The translations under genes were made by a program, and so were the position numbers. Under the pieces are notes generated by a model. That model worked only from the letters and a program-made list of their open reading frames with translations. It searched no databases and had not been told where the DNA came from. From Bacteroidales bacterium (GTDB taxonomy: Bacteria; Bacteroidota; Bacteroidia; Bacteroidales; Paludibacteraceae), in NCBI GenBank assembly GCA_012518275.1, contig JAAYSS010000062.1, positions 1 through 49,026 of the forward strand: a DNA stretch of 49,026 bases, written 5' to 3'. Below, piece after piece: positions 7,483 to 16,760 of the stretch (position 1 is its first letter; every line of letters begins with the position of its first letter).

Positions 7483-9294
7483 TCATGACCTTAAGTTTGA
7501 GTTGAAATGGTTATAAATAATTGATGCTCTGTGAGTTCCGATTGTTTCTTCAATGTCTGAAAATTTAGCCGTTTTAATTCGTTTTACGCTCTTAAAATGT
7601 CTAATTAGTTTATATTTAGTTTTTTCTCCGATTCCTTTAATATTATCAAGTTCCGATGCAGTTTGTTTTTTACTTCTTCTTTCTCGGTGAAATTTTATGG
7701 CAAATCGGTGAACTTCTTCTTGGATAAAAGCAAGTAATTTGAATAATGCTTCATTAGGTTTCATCCCGATAATTTTTGGTGGAAACCCGAAAAGCAATTC
7801 TCGAGTCTTGTGTCTGTTATCTTTCGCAAGTCCTGCAATTGGGATGGATAAATTCAATTCATCTTCCACTACTTTTCGAATAATTTCCATTTGCCCAATT
7901 CCGCCATCTGCAATAATTAAATCGGGAAGTGCTGTGTTTTCTTCTATCATTCGGCTGTATCTTCTGCGTACAACTTCCTGCATGGATGCATAGTCATCCG
8001 GACCGTCAACAGATTTGATGATGTATTTACGGTAATCCTTTTTAGATGGTTTGCCTTTTTTGAAAACAACACAAGCAGCTACCGCACTACTTCCTGAAAT
8101 ATTCGAGTTATCGAAAGCTTCAATTGTCATGGGGATTTTTTCGAGTTGAAGTTTCTTTTGAATTTGCTTTAGAAGCCGAATTGCTTTTTGATCTGGATTG
8201 AGTTTTTCGGAACGTTTAAGTTTTTCAAGTTTGAACTGTTTTACATTTTGTTCGGACAGTTCAAGTAATTTTCTACGGTCTCCACGTTGTGGAATAGTGA
8301 ATTTTACATTTGAAAGTTCAAAATCAATGGGAAAGGGGAGAATGATTTCTTTGGAATTGCTTTCCAGTTTTTTGCGTAATTCAATAATAGCCGTTGCTAA
8401 AATATCTTCTTTTGTTTCATCCAATTTCTTCCGATATTCAATAGTGTACCCTTGAATTATTGAACCTTTTAAAACACGTAGAATATTTACATAGGCTGAA
8501 TTTTCATCTTCTTCATAGCCAAAAACATCGGTATTTTCTACTACTGAATTAGCCACAATTGATTTTGCCTTGAAGTTTTCAATCTGTTCGTACTTTTGTT
8601 TTACTTCGTTGGCTTCTTCAAAGCGATATTCTGAAGCTAATTTTTTCATTTTTTCAAAAAGTAATTTACTTATTTCATTTGCATCTCCTTTAATAATTTG
8701 TCTTATTTCATCAATGTCACGATTGTAATCTTCCTTGCTTTCCAAACCTTCACAAGGTGCATTGCATCTTTTAATGTGATATTGTAGACAACGTTTAAAT
8801 TTACCCTCTGATATTTTTTCTTCGCTTAAAGCAAGGGTGCAGGTTCTCACTTTGTACAATTGGTGCATGATGTCAAGAATAGCGTTAATAGTCCATACTG
8901 AGCTATAAGGACCATAATACTCTCCAGTTTTTTTATTGATATTTCTTGTCTTAAATACTCTCGGAAATTCTTCCTTTGTGATGCAAATACTTGGATAAGT
9001 TTTACCGTCCTTTAGCATTGCATTGTATCGTGGCTGGTATTCTTTTATTAAGTTGTTTTCCAATAAAAGCGCATCTTCTGATGTTTCAACAACAATATAT
9101 CTGAGATAGGCAATGTTTTTAACCAACACTCGGAGTTTAGCTGTTTGATGTGTTTTTGTAAAGTAGGAGTTTACCCTTTTTCGTAAATTTTTTGCTTTTC
9201 CGATATAAATGATTTCATCCTTATTGTTAAAATATTGATATACTCCCGGAGTTTCAGGAAGTAAGTCTATTTGTTCTTTTAAGGATGGTCTCAT
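7483..9294 (-). CDS. uvrC: Excinuclease ABC subunit C
   Basis: UvrC makes both incisions around DNA lesions handed over by UvrA and UvrB. The 603 residues show the GIY-YIG nuclease at the N-terminus (GVY 17-19, YIG 30-32, KAKNLRKRV after it), a cysteine-containing segment RCLQYHIKRCNAPC, a UVR domain with LASEYRFEEANEVKQK in the first third, the RNase-H-like nuclease with EAFDNSNISG and IADGGIGQ, and a helix-hairpin-helix region (NIKGIGEKTKYKL) near the C-terminus. The length and order are standard. Together with mnmG upstream and tsaE downstream it forms a minus-strand row. The 113-nt gap to mnmG holds the parS-like palindrome. Confidence 0.96.
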   Translation of the reverse strand: MRPSLKEQIDLLPETPGVYQYFNNKDEIIYIGKAKNLRKRVNSYFTKTHQTAKLRVLVKNIAYLRYIVVETSEDALLLENNLIKEYQPRYNAMLKDGKTYPSICITKEEFPRVFKTRNINKKTGEYYGPYSSVWTINAILDIMHQLYKVRTCTLALSEEKISEGKFKRCLQYHIKRCNAPCEGLESKEDYNRDIDEIRQIIKGDANEISKLLFEKMKKLASEYRFEEANEVKQKYEQIENFKAKSIVANSVVENTDVFGYEEDENSAYVNILRVLKGSIIQGYTIEYRKKLDETKEDILATAIIELRKKLESNSKEIILPFPIDFELSNVKFTIPQRGDRRKLLELSEQNVKQFKLEKLKRSEKLNPDQKAIRLLKQIQKKLQLEKIPMTIEAFDNSNISGSSAVAACVVFKKGKPSKKDYRKYIIKSVDGPDDYASMQEVVRRRYSRMIEENTALPDLIIADGGIGQMEIIRKVVEDELNLSIPIAGLAKDNRHKTRELLFGFPPKIIGMKPNEALFKLLAFIQEEVHRFAIKFHRERRSKKQTASELDNIKGIGEKTKYKLIRHFKSVKRIKTAKFSDIEETIGTHRASIIYNHFNSNLRS

Positions 9295-9328
9295 AAAAAT
9301 CCATGTTTAAGAAAATGATTTTTAAATT

Positions 9329-9346
9329 TTGTTCCACGTGGAACAA
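9329..9346. other. parS: parS-like centromere site
   Basis: TTGTTCCACGTGGAACAA is a perfect 18-bp palindrome. Its core TGTTCCACGTGGAACA (9330-9345) differs from the classical Bacillus site TGTTTCACGTGAAACA only by the symmetric T/C and A/G change and resembles the Pseudomonas form. ParB proteins bind such sites near the replication origin. It lies between mnmG and uvrC; mnmG (gidA) is close to parAB and the origin in many bacteria. No other full copy was seen in this window. Confidence 0.75.
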
Positions 9347-9407
9347 TTAATGTAGATTAAAAACTTTTTATTGTTAAAGTCCTTTTTTGTGGATTTTAGA
9401 AGGACAC

Positions 9408-11282
9408 TTATCTACCCATCATTACCAACAGTATATTTACATCACTTGGAGAAATACCTGGAATTCGGCTTGCTTGTCCAATGGTTTTAGGATTGATTTT
9501 TTTTAACTTTTCGCGAGCTTCGGTAGAAAGTGATTGGATGTTTTCATAATCCAGCTTGTCTTTGATTAGAATGTTTTCCAATCGATGAAGTTTATCAGCT
9601 ATCATTTTTTCTCGTTCAATATAACCGGAATATTTCAAGACAATTTCAGCACCTTCTATAATTTCTTCTTTGAATTCAAAATATTTTTCTATTTTTTGTT
9701 TGAGTGTAGGGACTGCTTCTGCTAATTCTTTTATGTTTACTTGTGGGCGAAGAACCAAATCAGACAACTTGCATCCCTGTGATAATTCCGAAGAATTTTT
9801 AGAAGAAAGGAATGCATTAATATCTTTGGGTTTAATTGATGTGGTTTTCAAAAATTCTATTAGCGTATCTATTCCTATTTTTTTATTTTTATATTGTTCA
9901 AAACGATTTCTATCAGCCAGCCCGATTTTATACGCTTTTTCGGTTAGCCGTTCATCTGCATTGTCCTGACGAAGCAAAATCCGATATTCTGCCCGAGAAG
10001 TAAACATACGGTACGGTTCATCTACACCTTTGGTAACCAAATCATCGATTAGTACACCGATGTACGCTTCATTTCTGTAAAGTGTAAATTCATTTCCGCC
10101 GTGAATATTGATATGTGCGTTAATTCCTGCAATTAACCCCTGTCCACTAGCTTCTTCGTAGCCTGTTGTGCCGTTTACTTGTCCGGCGAAGAAAAGGTTT
10201 TTTATTCGTTTGGTTTCTAAGGTATGTTTCAGTTGTGTCGGGTCAAAAAAATCGTATTCAATAGCATATCCGGGACGAAAAAGCTGTACATTTTCTAAAC
10301 CGAGTACCGTGTGCACCGCATCAATTTGGGTTTGGAGTGGGAGGGAAGATGAAAATCCGTTGATGTACCACTCGGTAGAGTTTACGCCTTCCGGTTCCAA
10401 AAAAATCTGATGTGAGTTTTTGTCAGCAAAAGTTACAATTTTTGTTTCGATACTGGGGCAATATCGCGGTCCTATGCTTTGAATTTGTCCGTTATATAGG
10501 GGTGAAAACTCAAGGCCACGGTTCAAAATTTCGTGGGTAGTTTCATTCGTGTAAGTTATCCAGCAACTTCTTTGCGGAAGTTCTCGATTTATCTCCTTTA
10601 AGTAGGAAAATTTATGAAAATCTATATCTCCGGGTTGTTCAATAAGTTTTGAAAAATCAATGGTACGTTCGTCCAAACGCATCGGAGTACCTGTTTTCAT
10701 TCGGTCAGTGGTAAAACCGATTTCCTTCAGTTGTTCGGTAATTCCATAAGAAGCCGGTTCTGAAACTCTTCCGCCCTTTATCTGTTTTTCCCCGACGTGC
10801 ATCAATCCTGAAAGGAAGGTACCTGCCGTAAGTATAACTGCTTTGGCACGTATTTCCACACCAAGCGTTGTTTTAACGCCTACGACCGTGTTTTTTTCAA
10901 AAATAAACTGTGTTACAGTATCTTGCCACATATATAAATTATCTGTATTTGCAATGATATCTGTCCACTCTTCGATGAATTTACGGCGATCGTTTTGTGA
11001 ACGGGGACTCCACATTGCAGGACCTTTGGAGCGGTTGAGCATCCGAAATTGGATGGTAGTTTTATCCGCAACAATTCCCATTTGTCCACCCATCGCATCT
11101 ATCTCTCTGACAATCTGACCTTTAGCTATTCCGCCAATGGCAGGATTACAGCTCATTTGAGCTATCTTATTCATGTCCATAGTGATAAGTAGCGTTTTAG
11201 AACCTAAATTAGCCGAAGTTACGGCAGCTTCACAGCCTGCGTGTCCGGCACCAATCACTATTATGTCGTATTTGAAATCCAT
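9408..11282 (-). CDS. mnmG: tRNA uridine-5-carboxymethylaminomethyl modification enzyme
   Basis: MnmG (GidA), with the GTPase MnmE, builds the cmnm5 group on the wobble uridine of tRNAs. The 624-residue protein has the FAD-binding GAGHAG (11-16), MSCNPAIGGIAKG with the catalytic-loop Cys45, FLSGLMHVGEKQIKGGR, the second FAD motif FFAGQVNGTTGYEEA and the C-terminal helical domain ending RIPGISPSDVNILLVMM. The length is typical. It heads a minus-strand row with uvrC and tsaE. A TAACTTTG box lies 19 nt before its ATG. Confidence 0.97.
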   Translation of the reverse strand: MDFKYDIIVIGAGHAGCEAAVTSANLGSKTLLITMDMNKIAQMSCNPAIGGIAKGQIVREIDAMGGQMGIVADKTTIQFRMLNRSKGPAMWSPRSQNDRRKFIEEWTDIIANTDNLYMWQDTVTQFIFEKNTVVGVKTTLGVEIRAKAVILTAGTFLSGLMHVGEKQIKGGRVSEPASYGITEQLKEIGFTTDRMKTGTPMRLDERTIDFSKLIEQPGDIDFHKFSYLKEINRELPQRSCWITYTNETTHEILNRGLEFSPLYNGQIQSIGPRYCPSIETKIVTFADKNSHQIFLEPEGVNSTEWYINGFSSSLPLQTQIDAVHTVLGLENVQLFRPGYAIEYDFFDPTQLKHTLETKRIKNLFFAGQVNGTTGYEEASGQGLIAGINAHINIHGGNEFTLYRNEAYIGVLIDDLVTKGVDEPYRMFTSRAEYRILLRQDNADERLTEKAYKIGLADRNRFEQYKNKKIGIDTLIEFLKTTSIKPKDINAFLSSKNSSELSQGCKLSDLVLRPQVNIKELAEAVPTLKQKIEKYFEFKEEIIEGAEIVLKYSGYIEREKMIADKLHRLENILIKDKLDYENIQSLSTEAREKLKKINPKTIGQASRIPGISPSDVNILLVMMGR

Positions 11283-11301
11283 GAATTGCTTATTTGTTTT
11301 G

Positions 11302-11309
11302 CAAAGTTA
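11302..11309 (-). promoter_or_regulatory. -7 promoter element for mnmG
   Basis: TAACTTTG on the minus strand, 19 nt upstream of the mnmG ATG at 11282. Confidence 0.45.
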
Positions 11310-11378
11310 CAAAGTTTTAGAGTTTTGACCATAAATGAGTTAATGGATTTTAAGAATTACTTAGGTATGTTTTCACAA

Positions 11379-11633
11379 TTATTTCTTTTCAGCAGTATCA
11401 ACAACCATTTTTTCTTTCACAAAAAATAGGTGATAGATTTGCACTCCGCAAACCGCTAAATTAGAAATAATAATGGGCCAAGCCCAGCCTAATAAAACTC
11501 CGTAAGCTACAAAAAACATACATGCAATTAAGTTAATGGTACGTACTACTTTGATTTTTTTCGGAATGAATGAAACGACTAAAAGCGTCATTGCTGTATA
11601 TCCGATTAAATGTTGCCAAATATTTGCATCCAT
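11379..11633 (-). CDS. Small three-helix membrane protein, YgjV/SemiSWEET-like
   Basis: 84 residues with three predicted membrane helices (about 8-24, 31-48 and 51-70) and a charged C-terminal tail. The pattern SFIPKK after helix 1, RTINLIA at the start of helix 2, YGVLLGWAWPIIISN at the loop to helix 3 resembles both YgjV-like inner membrane proteins and SemiSWEET sugar transporters, whose PQ motif would be the PK here. The assignment to either is tentative. It lies downstream of asd on the same strand, but a terminator hairpin and a -7 box separate the two, so it is probably transcribed alone. Confidence 0.65.
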   Translation of the reverse strand: MDANIWQHLIGYTAMTLLVVSFIPKKIKVVRTINLIACMFFVAYGVLLGWAWPIIISNLAVCGVQIYHLFFVKEKMVVDTAEKK

Positions 11634-11661
11634 AAAAAATTACTAGTTATTAAATGTTCAA

Positions 11662-11669
11662 CAAAAATA
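11662..11669 (-). promoter_or_regulatory. -7 promoter element for the small membrane protein
   Basis: TATTTTTG on the minus strand, 28 nt before the ATG at 11633 and just behind the asd terminator. Confidence 0.35.
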
Positions 11670-11684
11670 CAAAATTTTTAAAAA

Positions 11685-11721
11685 CAAAAGACACAAGCAA
11701 ATTTTCAACTTGTGCCTTTTG
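11685..11721 (-). terminator. Terminator behind asd
   Basis: Arms at 11685-11697 and 11709-11721 pair over 13 positions with one A/C mismatch, loop 11 nt. On the minus strand the hairpin is followed by TTTTTAAAAATTTT. It begins 22 nt after the asd stop. Confidence 0.7.
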
Positions 11722-11743
11722 TAAATTTATCGTGAAAAACAGA

Positions 11744-12751
11744 TTAAATATCATTTTCTTTAATCAAATATTCGGCAATTTGTACAGCATTCAGTGCTGC
11801 ACCTTTTTTAATTTGATCACTTACACACCAAAAAGTCAAACCATTAGGATTAGCTAAATCTTTTCGAACTCGTCCTATGTACACGGAATCTTTCCCTGAA
11901 AGAAAAAGTGGCATCGGATAAATATTTTCAGCTGGATTGTCCATTAAAACTATGCCTTCTGCTTTTGCGAAAGCTTCGCGGGCTTCTTCGGCACTAACGG
12001 GTCGTTCGGTTTCTACCCAAATGCTTTCGGAATGGGCACGAAGTGTAGGTACGCGTACGCATGTAGCACTTACTGCCACGTCCGAATGCATGATTTTACG
12101 AGTTTCCCAATACATTTTCATCTCTTCTTTGGTGTAATCGTTGTCGGTAAACACATCAATATGGGGTATTACGTTGTAAGCCAGTTGGTAAGCAAATTTA
12201 TTTACCGTTGGCTCTTCACCTTTGGTAATTTGTTTATACTGCATATCGAGCTCATCCATGCCCGCTGCTCCTGCTCCGCTTGCTGCTTGATAGGATGCAA
12301 CATGAATACGCTTGATGGGTGAAATGTTATCAATCACTTTCAACGGAACAACCATAATGGTTGTAGTACAATTTGGATTGGCAATCACATTTCGAGGACG
12401 ATTTTTGGCGTCTTCAGCATTTACTTCGGGAACCACGAGAGGCACATCATCGTCGTAGCGGAAAGCGCTTGAATTATCAATCATTACCGCACCATACTTA
12501 GTAATATCTTTTTCAAATTCTTTGGAAATACTTGCTCCGGCTGCAGTAAATACTATGTTAAATCCCTTGAAGTCATCTCCGTGGACTAATTCTTTAACCA
12601 CCAGTTTATTTCCCTTAAATTCGTATTCTTTACCGGCACTACGAAATGAGCCGAATAAAACTAACTCGGTCAGTGGGAAATTACGTTCTGTCAACACTTT
12701 CAAAAACTCTTGTCCTACGGCGCCACTTGCACCTACGATTGCTACTTTCAT
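11744..12751 (-). CDS. asd: Aspartate-semialdehyde dehydrogenase
   Basis: Asd reduces aspartyl phosphate to aspartate semialdehyde with NADPH, the branch point to lysine/diaminopimelate, threonine and methionine. The 335-residue protein carries the N-terminal GASGAVG loop (7-13), the catalytic NPNCTT with Cys128, the [14 protein letters not shown] loop and RAHSES with the active-site histidine. The size fits the Gram-positive/Bacteroidota branch. It is transcribed alone, divergent from the lamin-tail protein and closed by a hairpin terminator. Confidence 0.96.
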   Translation of the reverse strand: MKVAIVGASGAVGQEFLKVLTERNFPLTELVLFGSFRSAGKEYEFKGNKLVVKELVHGDDFKGFNIVFTAAGASISKEFEKDITKYGAVMIDNSSAFRYDDDVPLVVPEVNAEDAKNRPRNVIANPNCTTTIMVVPLKVIDNISPIKRIHVASYQAASGAGAAGMDELDMQYKQITKGEEPTVNKFAYQLAYNVIPHIDVFTDNDYTKEEMKMYWETRKIMHSDVAVSATCVRVPTLRAHSESIWVETERPVSAEEAREAFAKAEGIVLMDNPAENIYPMPLFLSGKDSVYIGRVRKDLANPNGLTFWCVSDQIKKGAALNAVQIAEYLIKENDI

Positions 12752-12839
12752 ATTTTTTTACAATTGTTTTTTCGGATCCAATAAAATTAAGATACAGTTA
12801 ACTTTATATTTTAATACCTTTTTATCATAAAAAAATAAC

Positions 12840-12847
12840 TATATTTG
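12840..12847 (+). promoter_or_regulatory. -7 promoter element for the lamin-tail protein
   Basis: TATATTTG, 68 nt before the ATG at 12916. A GTG in frame at 12847 overlaps this element, which argues against the longer reading frame. Confidence 0.4.
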
Positions 12848-12915
12848 TGCATAAATATTTTATTCTTTTATTTTTTGCAAAATTAATCCTTTTAATCGTA
12901 TTAGCTGAACAAATT

Positions 12916-14745
12916 ATGAAAAAAACGCTGATTTTAGTAATAGTTTTATTTCCGTTATTGGTTTTTTCTCAAAATTCAATAGAATGGAGTGATGATTTTT
13001 CAGATGGAGATTTTACAAATAATCCGACTTGGAGCGGAATAACGGATAATTTTATAGTAAATGCTGAAAAACAATTGCAACTTAATGCGCCAAAGGAGGT
13101 TTCAAGGTCATATCTTTCAACTCGATCTGAAGTTTTCGATGATGCGACATGGGAGTTTTGGGTGAAAATTAACAATACAACTTCAGCTAATAATTACAGC
13201 ATGGTTTACATCATCTCAGACCGACTAGATATTTCAGGGGATGTGAATGGTTACTATGTACAAATAGGAAATACAGCAGATGAAATATCTCTCTATAAAC
13301 AACGTGGAAGTAAGCGAGTGAAAATTATTGACGGTGTTGATAAATCCATTGATACCAAGCCGGTTATTGTGAGTATTCGGGTAACGCGTACAAAAGACGG
13401 TGAGTTTTCACTATTCAGGAAACGGGAATCAACCAATTCTGCTTTTAATGATGCGGATTGGATACAAGAAGGAGTAAGTGTAGTTGATAACGATATACAA
13501 GGAAGCAAGTATTTTGGGGTATTAGCTCAAAGTACTAAATCGAATAATAAAAATTACATTTTTGATAATATCTCAGTACGTGGTGATAGATTATTAGATG
13601 TTACACCACCCGTTTGGCTTGATTTACGTTTGGTAGAATCCAATCAGATGGTGTTAACTTTTTCGGAAGAAGTTGATTTATCCGATGCAGATTTTATAGT
13701 TGATAATGGAATAGGAGCACCTTCTTCAGTTCAGCTATCTGCAGGCAATACGGTTGTTACACTTACTTTTTCTCAAAATTTTGAGAATGGCGTAATATAC
13801 ACTGTTCAGGCAAATAATGTAAAAGATTTAGCAGGAAATCCATTGGAAAACACAGAACAAAAAATAGGAATTCTTGAAGATGTAATGCCCGGGGATTTGG
13901 TAATTAATGAAATTATGTTTGACCCTTTTCCGGATGTACCTGAATACTTTGAAGTCTGCAATAATTCTTCCAAGGTTTTAGATTTATCACGGGTGTTTTT
14001 TACCACCCGAAAAAAGGACCACTCCTTCAATACACCCTGTTATTTTCCGCAAAACACGATATTGCTGCCCCAACAACACCTTGCTATTGCCAAAGATCCG
14101 GATACACTTCGAATTGTTTATGAAGTGCCTGATACAGCTAATATCGCATTTGTAGAAAAATTTCATTCACTACCTAATGACGGTGGAAGCCTGCTATTGG
14201 TTTATGAACCTGATTCAACGATTCTTGATGAAGTTACTTACAGCCCGAAGTGGCATCATACGCTTATTCGCAGTTCGAAAGGCGTTTCGTTGGAAAGGAT
14301 TAACCCTGAAATGGATTCTCAAAATCCGGATACATGGCATTCTGCTTCTACAGATGTGAATTATGGAACACCGGGGTATAGAAATTCCCAGTTTAGAGAA
14401 ATGGCGCCAACCACATCGCCGGATGATGAAAAGTGGTTTTATCCTGATCCTGAAGCATTTACACCCGATAATGACGGACAAGAAGATGTTTGCTTTATCC
14501 GCTATAAAACCGAAGCGGTAGGATATACCGCCAACATTATGATTTTTAATGCAGTGGGAGTTAAAGTTACTCAGCTGACTTCTAATCAAATTTTGGGAGC
14601 TGAAGGCTTTTTAATTTGGGATGGAAAGACAGATCGTGGAATAAATGTTAATCCAGGTATTTATGTGCTTTATGTTGAATTGATTAATGCGGATTCAGGT
14701 GTTAAAAAAATCGAAAAAATGCCAATTGTAGTCTCTGCAAGATAA
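12916..14745 (+). CDS. Secreted multidomain protein with lamin-tail domain
   Basis: 609 residues, exported: signal peptide about 1-18 (MKKTLILVIVLFPLLVFSQ). Then come a concanavalin/laminin-G-like beta domain (about 20-230), an Ig-like SbsA-type domain with FSEEVDLSDADF and AGNPLE (about 235-330), a lamin-tail domain starting at VINEIMFDP with the typical GTPGYRN end (about 335-495), and a FlgD-like C-terminal beta domain (PEAFTPDNDGQED, FLIWDGK, PGIYVLYVEL). The role is unknown. Proteins of this build in Bacteroidota are surface or periplasmic; the last domain looks like the ends seen in type IX-secreted proteins but lacks a classic sorting tail, so the route is unsure. I reject the GTG at 12847 as start because it overlaps the promoter box. 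Confidence 0.8.
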   Translation: MKKTLILVIVLFPLLVFSQNSIEWSDDFSDGDFTNNPTWSGITDNFIVNAEKQLQLNAPKEVSRSYLSTRSEVFDDATWEFWVKINNTTSANNYSMVYIISDRLDISGDVNGYYVQIGNTADEISLYKQRGSKRVKIIDGVDKSIDTKPVIVSIRVTRTKDGEFSLFRKRESTNSAFNDADWIQEGVSVVDNDIQGSKYFGVLAQSTKSNNKNYIFDNISVRGDRLLDVTPPVWLDLRLVESNQMVLTFSEEVDLSDADFIVDNGIGAPSSVQLSAGNTVVTLTFSQNFENGVIYTVQANNVKDLAGNPLENTEQKIGILEDVMPGDLVINEIMFDPFPDVPEYFEVCNNSSKVLDLSRVFFTTRKKDHSFNTPCYFPQNTILLPQQHLAIAKDPDTLRIVYEVPDTANIAFVEKFHSLPNDGGSLLLVYEPDSTILDEVTYSPKWHHTLIRSSKGVSLERINPEMDSQNPDTWHSASTDVNYGTPGYRNSQFREMAPTTSPDDEKWFYPDPEAFTPDNDGQEDVCFIRYKTEAVGYTANIMIFNAVGVKVTQLTSNQILGAEGFLIWDGKTDRGINVNPGIYVLYVELINADSGVKKIEKMPIVVSAR

Positions 14746-14784
14746 TTTTAATTAACTAACTACTGTTTATTTGATTTTTTAACC

Positions 14785-14792
14785 TATCTTTG
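14785..14792 (+). promoter_or_regulatory. -7 promoter element for the FKBP gene cluster
   Basis: TATCTTTG, 25 nt before the ATG at 14818, in the 72-nt gap behind the lamin-tail gene. No clear -33 TTG at the usual spacing. Confidence 0.45.
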
Positions 14793-14817
14793 CACTTAAT
14801 TTTAAAAATAACTAAGA

Positions 14818-15405
14818 ATGGACAAAATTAGTTATGCGTTAGGGTTAAGTTTAGGAAATAACCTTTTAGGAAGTGGGGTTGCTAATCTAAATGTAGCTGA
14901 GTTGACTGCGGGCATTCAAGATGTGTTAAACAAAAAGAAGCCAAAGATTTCCTATCAAGAAGCCCAAGAAGTGTTAAATAAATATTTCGAAGAATTGCAA
15001 GCTTGTACTTCTGAAAAAAACATAAAGGAAGGTAAAGCTTTTCTGGAAGCTAACGGCAAACGCCCTGAAGTTGTAACGCTAAAGAGCGGTTTACAATACG
15101 AAATTTTGAAGGAAGGCAATGGGCCCGTTCCAAAGGCAAGCAATACCGTAAAAGTTCACTATCATGGGACTCTGATTGACGGAACAGTATTTGACAGTTC
15201 TGTTCAGCGCGGGCAGCCTGCTGTATTTGGAGTTACACAGGTGATTTCTGGATGGGTGGAAGCGCTTCAATTAATGTCCGTCGGTTCAAAATGGAAACTC
15301 TTTATTCCTTCTGACTTGGCTTACGGAGCACAAGGGGCGGGTCAGCTTATTGGACCGCATACAACATTAATGTTTGAGGTTGAATTACTGGGTATTGAAA
15401 AATAA
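14818..15405 (+). CDS. FKBP-type peptidyl-prolyl isomerase, no signal peptide
   Basis: 195 residues in the FkpA/FKBP22 layout: an N-terminal helical dimerisation domain ([10 protein letters not shown] to about residue 80) and a C-terminal FKBP domain (about 90-195) with [31 protein letters not shown] and the end [10 protein letters not shown]. Key FKBP pocket residues (Y, F, D, V-I-x-G-W) are in place, so isomerase activity is likely. It starts directly with MDKISYALG and has no export signal, so it is probably cytoplasmic, unlike its two lipoprotein paralogs downstream. First gene of the cluster; the next starts after 7 nt. Confidence 0.9.
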   Translation: MDKISYALGLSLGNNLLGSGVANLNVAELTAGIQDVLNKKKPKISYQEAQEVLNKYFEELQACTSEKNIKEGKAFLEANGKRPEVVTLKSGLQYEILKEGNGPVPKASNTVKVHYHGTLIDGTVFDSSVQRGQPAVFGVTQVISGWVEALQLMSVGSKWKLFIPSDLAYGAQGAGQLIGPHTTLMFEVELLGIEK

Positions 15406-15412
15406 ATTGGAT

Positions 15413-16162
15413 ATGAAAAAGATCATTTTGGCATCGTTTATTACTATTCTATTAACAAGCTGTGCCCTGGCAAAGAAAACTACAACTGAAGTACCTGTGA
15501 ATATCTTGGCGAACGATGTTGATTCAATGAGCTATGCACTCGGCATAAATGTAGGATCCGGATTTGCCAATGACCTTAAAAATATTCCCGGAGGGAGATC
15601 AAATATTGATTTGGTAATCAAAGGCTTTACGCAAGCAATGAAAGGTGATCTCACGCTGCTTAACAGTGAAGAGGCTCAAACTTTTTTGCGTGATTATTTG
15701 ACAAAGGCTCAGAAAATTGAAAACGAAGCCCATAAGGCAAAAGGAGAAAAATTTTTAGCAGAAAACAAGTTGAAATCAGGAATACAGGTTACCTCAAGCG
15801 GACTTCAATACGAAATAATATCATCTGCGAATGGTAAAAAACCGATTGCCTCAGATAGAGTAAAAGTACATTATATCGGAAAAACAATTGATGGAAATGT
15901 TTTTGATAGTTCTGTTGAACGTGGTGAACCTGTTGAATTTGGATTAAATCAAGTGATTCCCGGATGGTCGGAGGGTGTTCAGTTGATGACTGTTGGCTCA
16001 AAATACAAATTTTTCATTCCATACAACCTAGCTTATGGTGAACAAGGAATTCCACAAGCGAATATCCCACCGTTCTCACCGTTAATATTTGAGGTAGAAC
16101 TGATTGAAATCATAAAGCAGGAAGAGCCGAAATCCACTTTAGAAGAAGTGAAATCGGAATGA
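15413..16162 (+). CDS. FKBP-type peptidyl-prolyl isomerase lipoprotein
   Basis: 249 residues. A lipoprotein signal with lipobox LLTSC (Cys17), a linker, the N-terminal helical FKBP_N domain ([10 protein letters not shown] onward, about 38-120), then a complete FKBP domain (about 130-235: [47 protein letters not shown]) and a short Glu/Lys tail. It should be anchored to a membrane and assist folding of envelope proteins. I start at the ATG at 15413; an upstream in-frame start at 15374 lies inside the previous gene. It overlaps nothing and follows the first FKBP gene after 7 nt. Confidence 0.9.
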   Translation: MKKIILASFITILLTSCALAKKTTTEVPVNILANDVDSMSYALGINVGSGFANDLKNIPGGRSNIDLVIKGFTQAMKGDLTLLNSEEAQTFLRDYLTKAQKIENEAHKAKGEKFLAENKLKSGIQVTSSGLQYEIISSANGKKPIASDRVKVHYIGKTIDGNVFDSSVERGEPVEFGLNQVIPGWSEGVQLMTVGSKYKFFIPYNLAYGEQGIPQANIPPFSPLIFEVELIEIIKQEEPKSTLEEVKSE

Positions 16163-16189
16163 TAAAAAACAACAAATAAAAATTTTAAA

Positions 16190-16729
16190 ATGAAAAAACA
16201 ACATTTTCTATTATTAGCACTTTTTGCTACGATTATGATATTTGCATCATGCAGCGGTGGCACGAGTGCAAAAGAGGTAAAACTTAAAAATCAAGAAGAT
16301 AGCCTTAATTACGCATTGGGGATTATCAATGGTGAGGGGATTAAAGCATCCTATTTTCAGAATGACTCTACCACCGAAAATTTATCAAAGCTTTTGAAAG
16401 CTGCAGACAAAGCATTCAAAAGTAGTAATAAAGATGAACTTTTCAACTATGGAAAACAGGTGGGCGGAATGCTGAAACAGCAGAAAAAAACAGGGTTAAT
16501 GTTTGATTCAACACTAGTTTTTAATGAAGCTTTAGTTATTCAGGGATTGGTAAACGGTCTAAAAAGTTTTAACGAAGGTATGACTGGTGAAGAGGCTCAA
16601 ATGTATCTTCAAACTACAATGCAAAAACGTCAGGAGATGAATATGCCATCGGCACCGGCTGAAGAAGATGAACTGAAAAATGATTCTATAGAACAAGCAG
16701 CGTTGCCTGATAGTGCGAATGTGAAATAG
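16190..16729 (+). CDS. FKBP N-domain lipoprotein without isomerase domain
   Basis: 179 residues. Lipoprotein signal with lipobox FASC (Cys21), then a helical domain starting DSLNYALGIINGEGI. Its stretch KQQKKTGLMFDSTLVFNEAL, RQ-like QGLVNGLK and MTGEEAQMYLQTTMQKR lines up with the N-domain of the next gene (QQKTVGLLGDSTLKVKYSL, QGLINAIK, MTPEQAQEYVQKVMTER). The gene then ends with an acidic tail where the paralog continues into its FKBP domain. It looks like a tandem duplicate that lost the catalytic half. In E. coli FkpA the N-domain alone gives dimerisation and chaperone activity, so it may act as a holdase or heterodimer partner (inference). Confidence 0.85.
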   Translation: MKKQHFLLLALFATIMIFASCSGGTSAKEVKLKNQEDSLNYALGIINGEGIKASYFQNDSTTENLSKLLKAADKAFKSSNKDELFNYGKQVGGMLKQQKKTGLMFDSTLVFNEALVIQGLVNGLKSFNEGMTGEEAQMYLQTTMQKRQEMNMPSAPAEEDELKNDSIEQAALPDSANVK

Positions 16730-16760
16730 ACTAAATTAAATTGTTATAGTTATAAAAAAG

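Noticed and set aside
12847-12915. N-terminal extension of the lamin-tail protein from a GTG
   Set aside because: The GTG lies in the -7 promoter box, and the ATG at 12916 gives a standard signal peptide.
15374-15412. Upstream start of the second FKBP gene
   Set aside because: It lies within the end of the first FKBP gene and would put 13 extra residues before a perfect lipoprotein signal.
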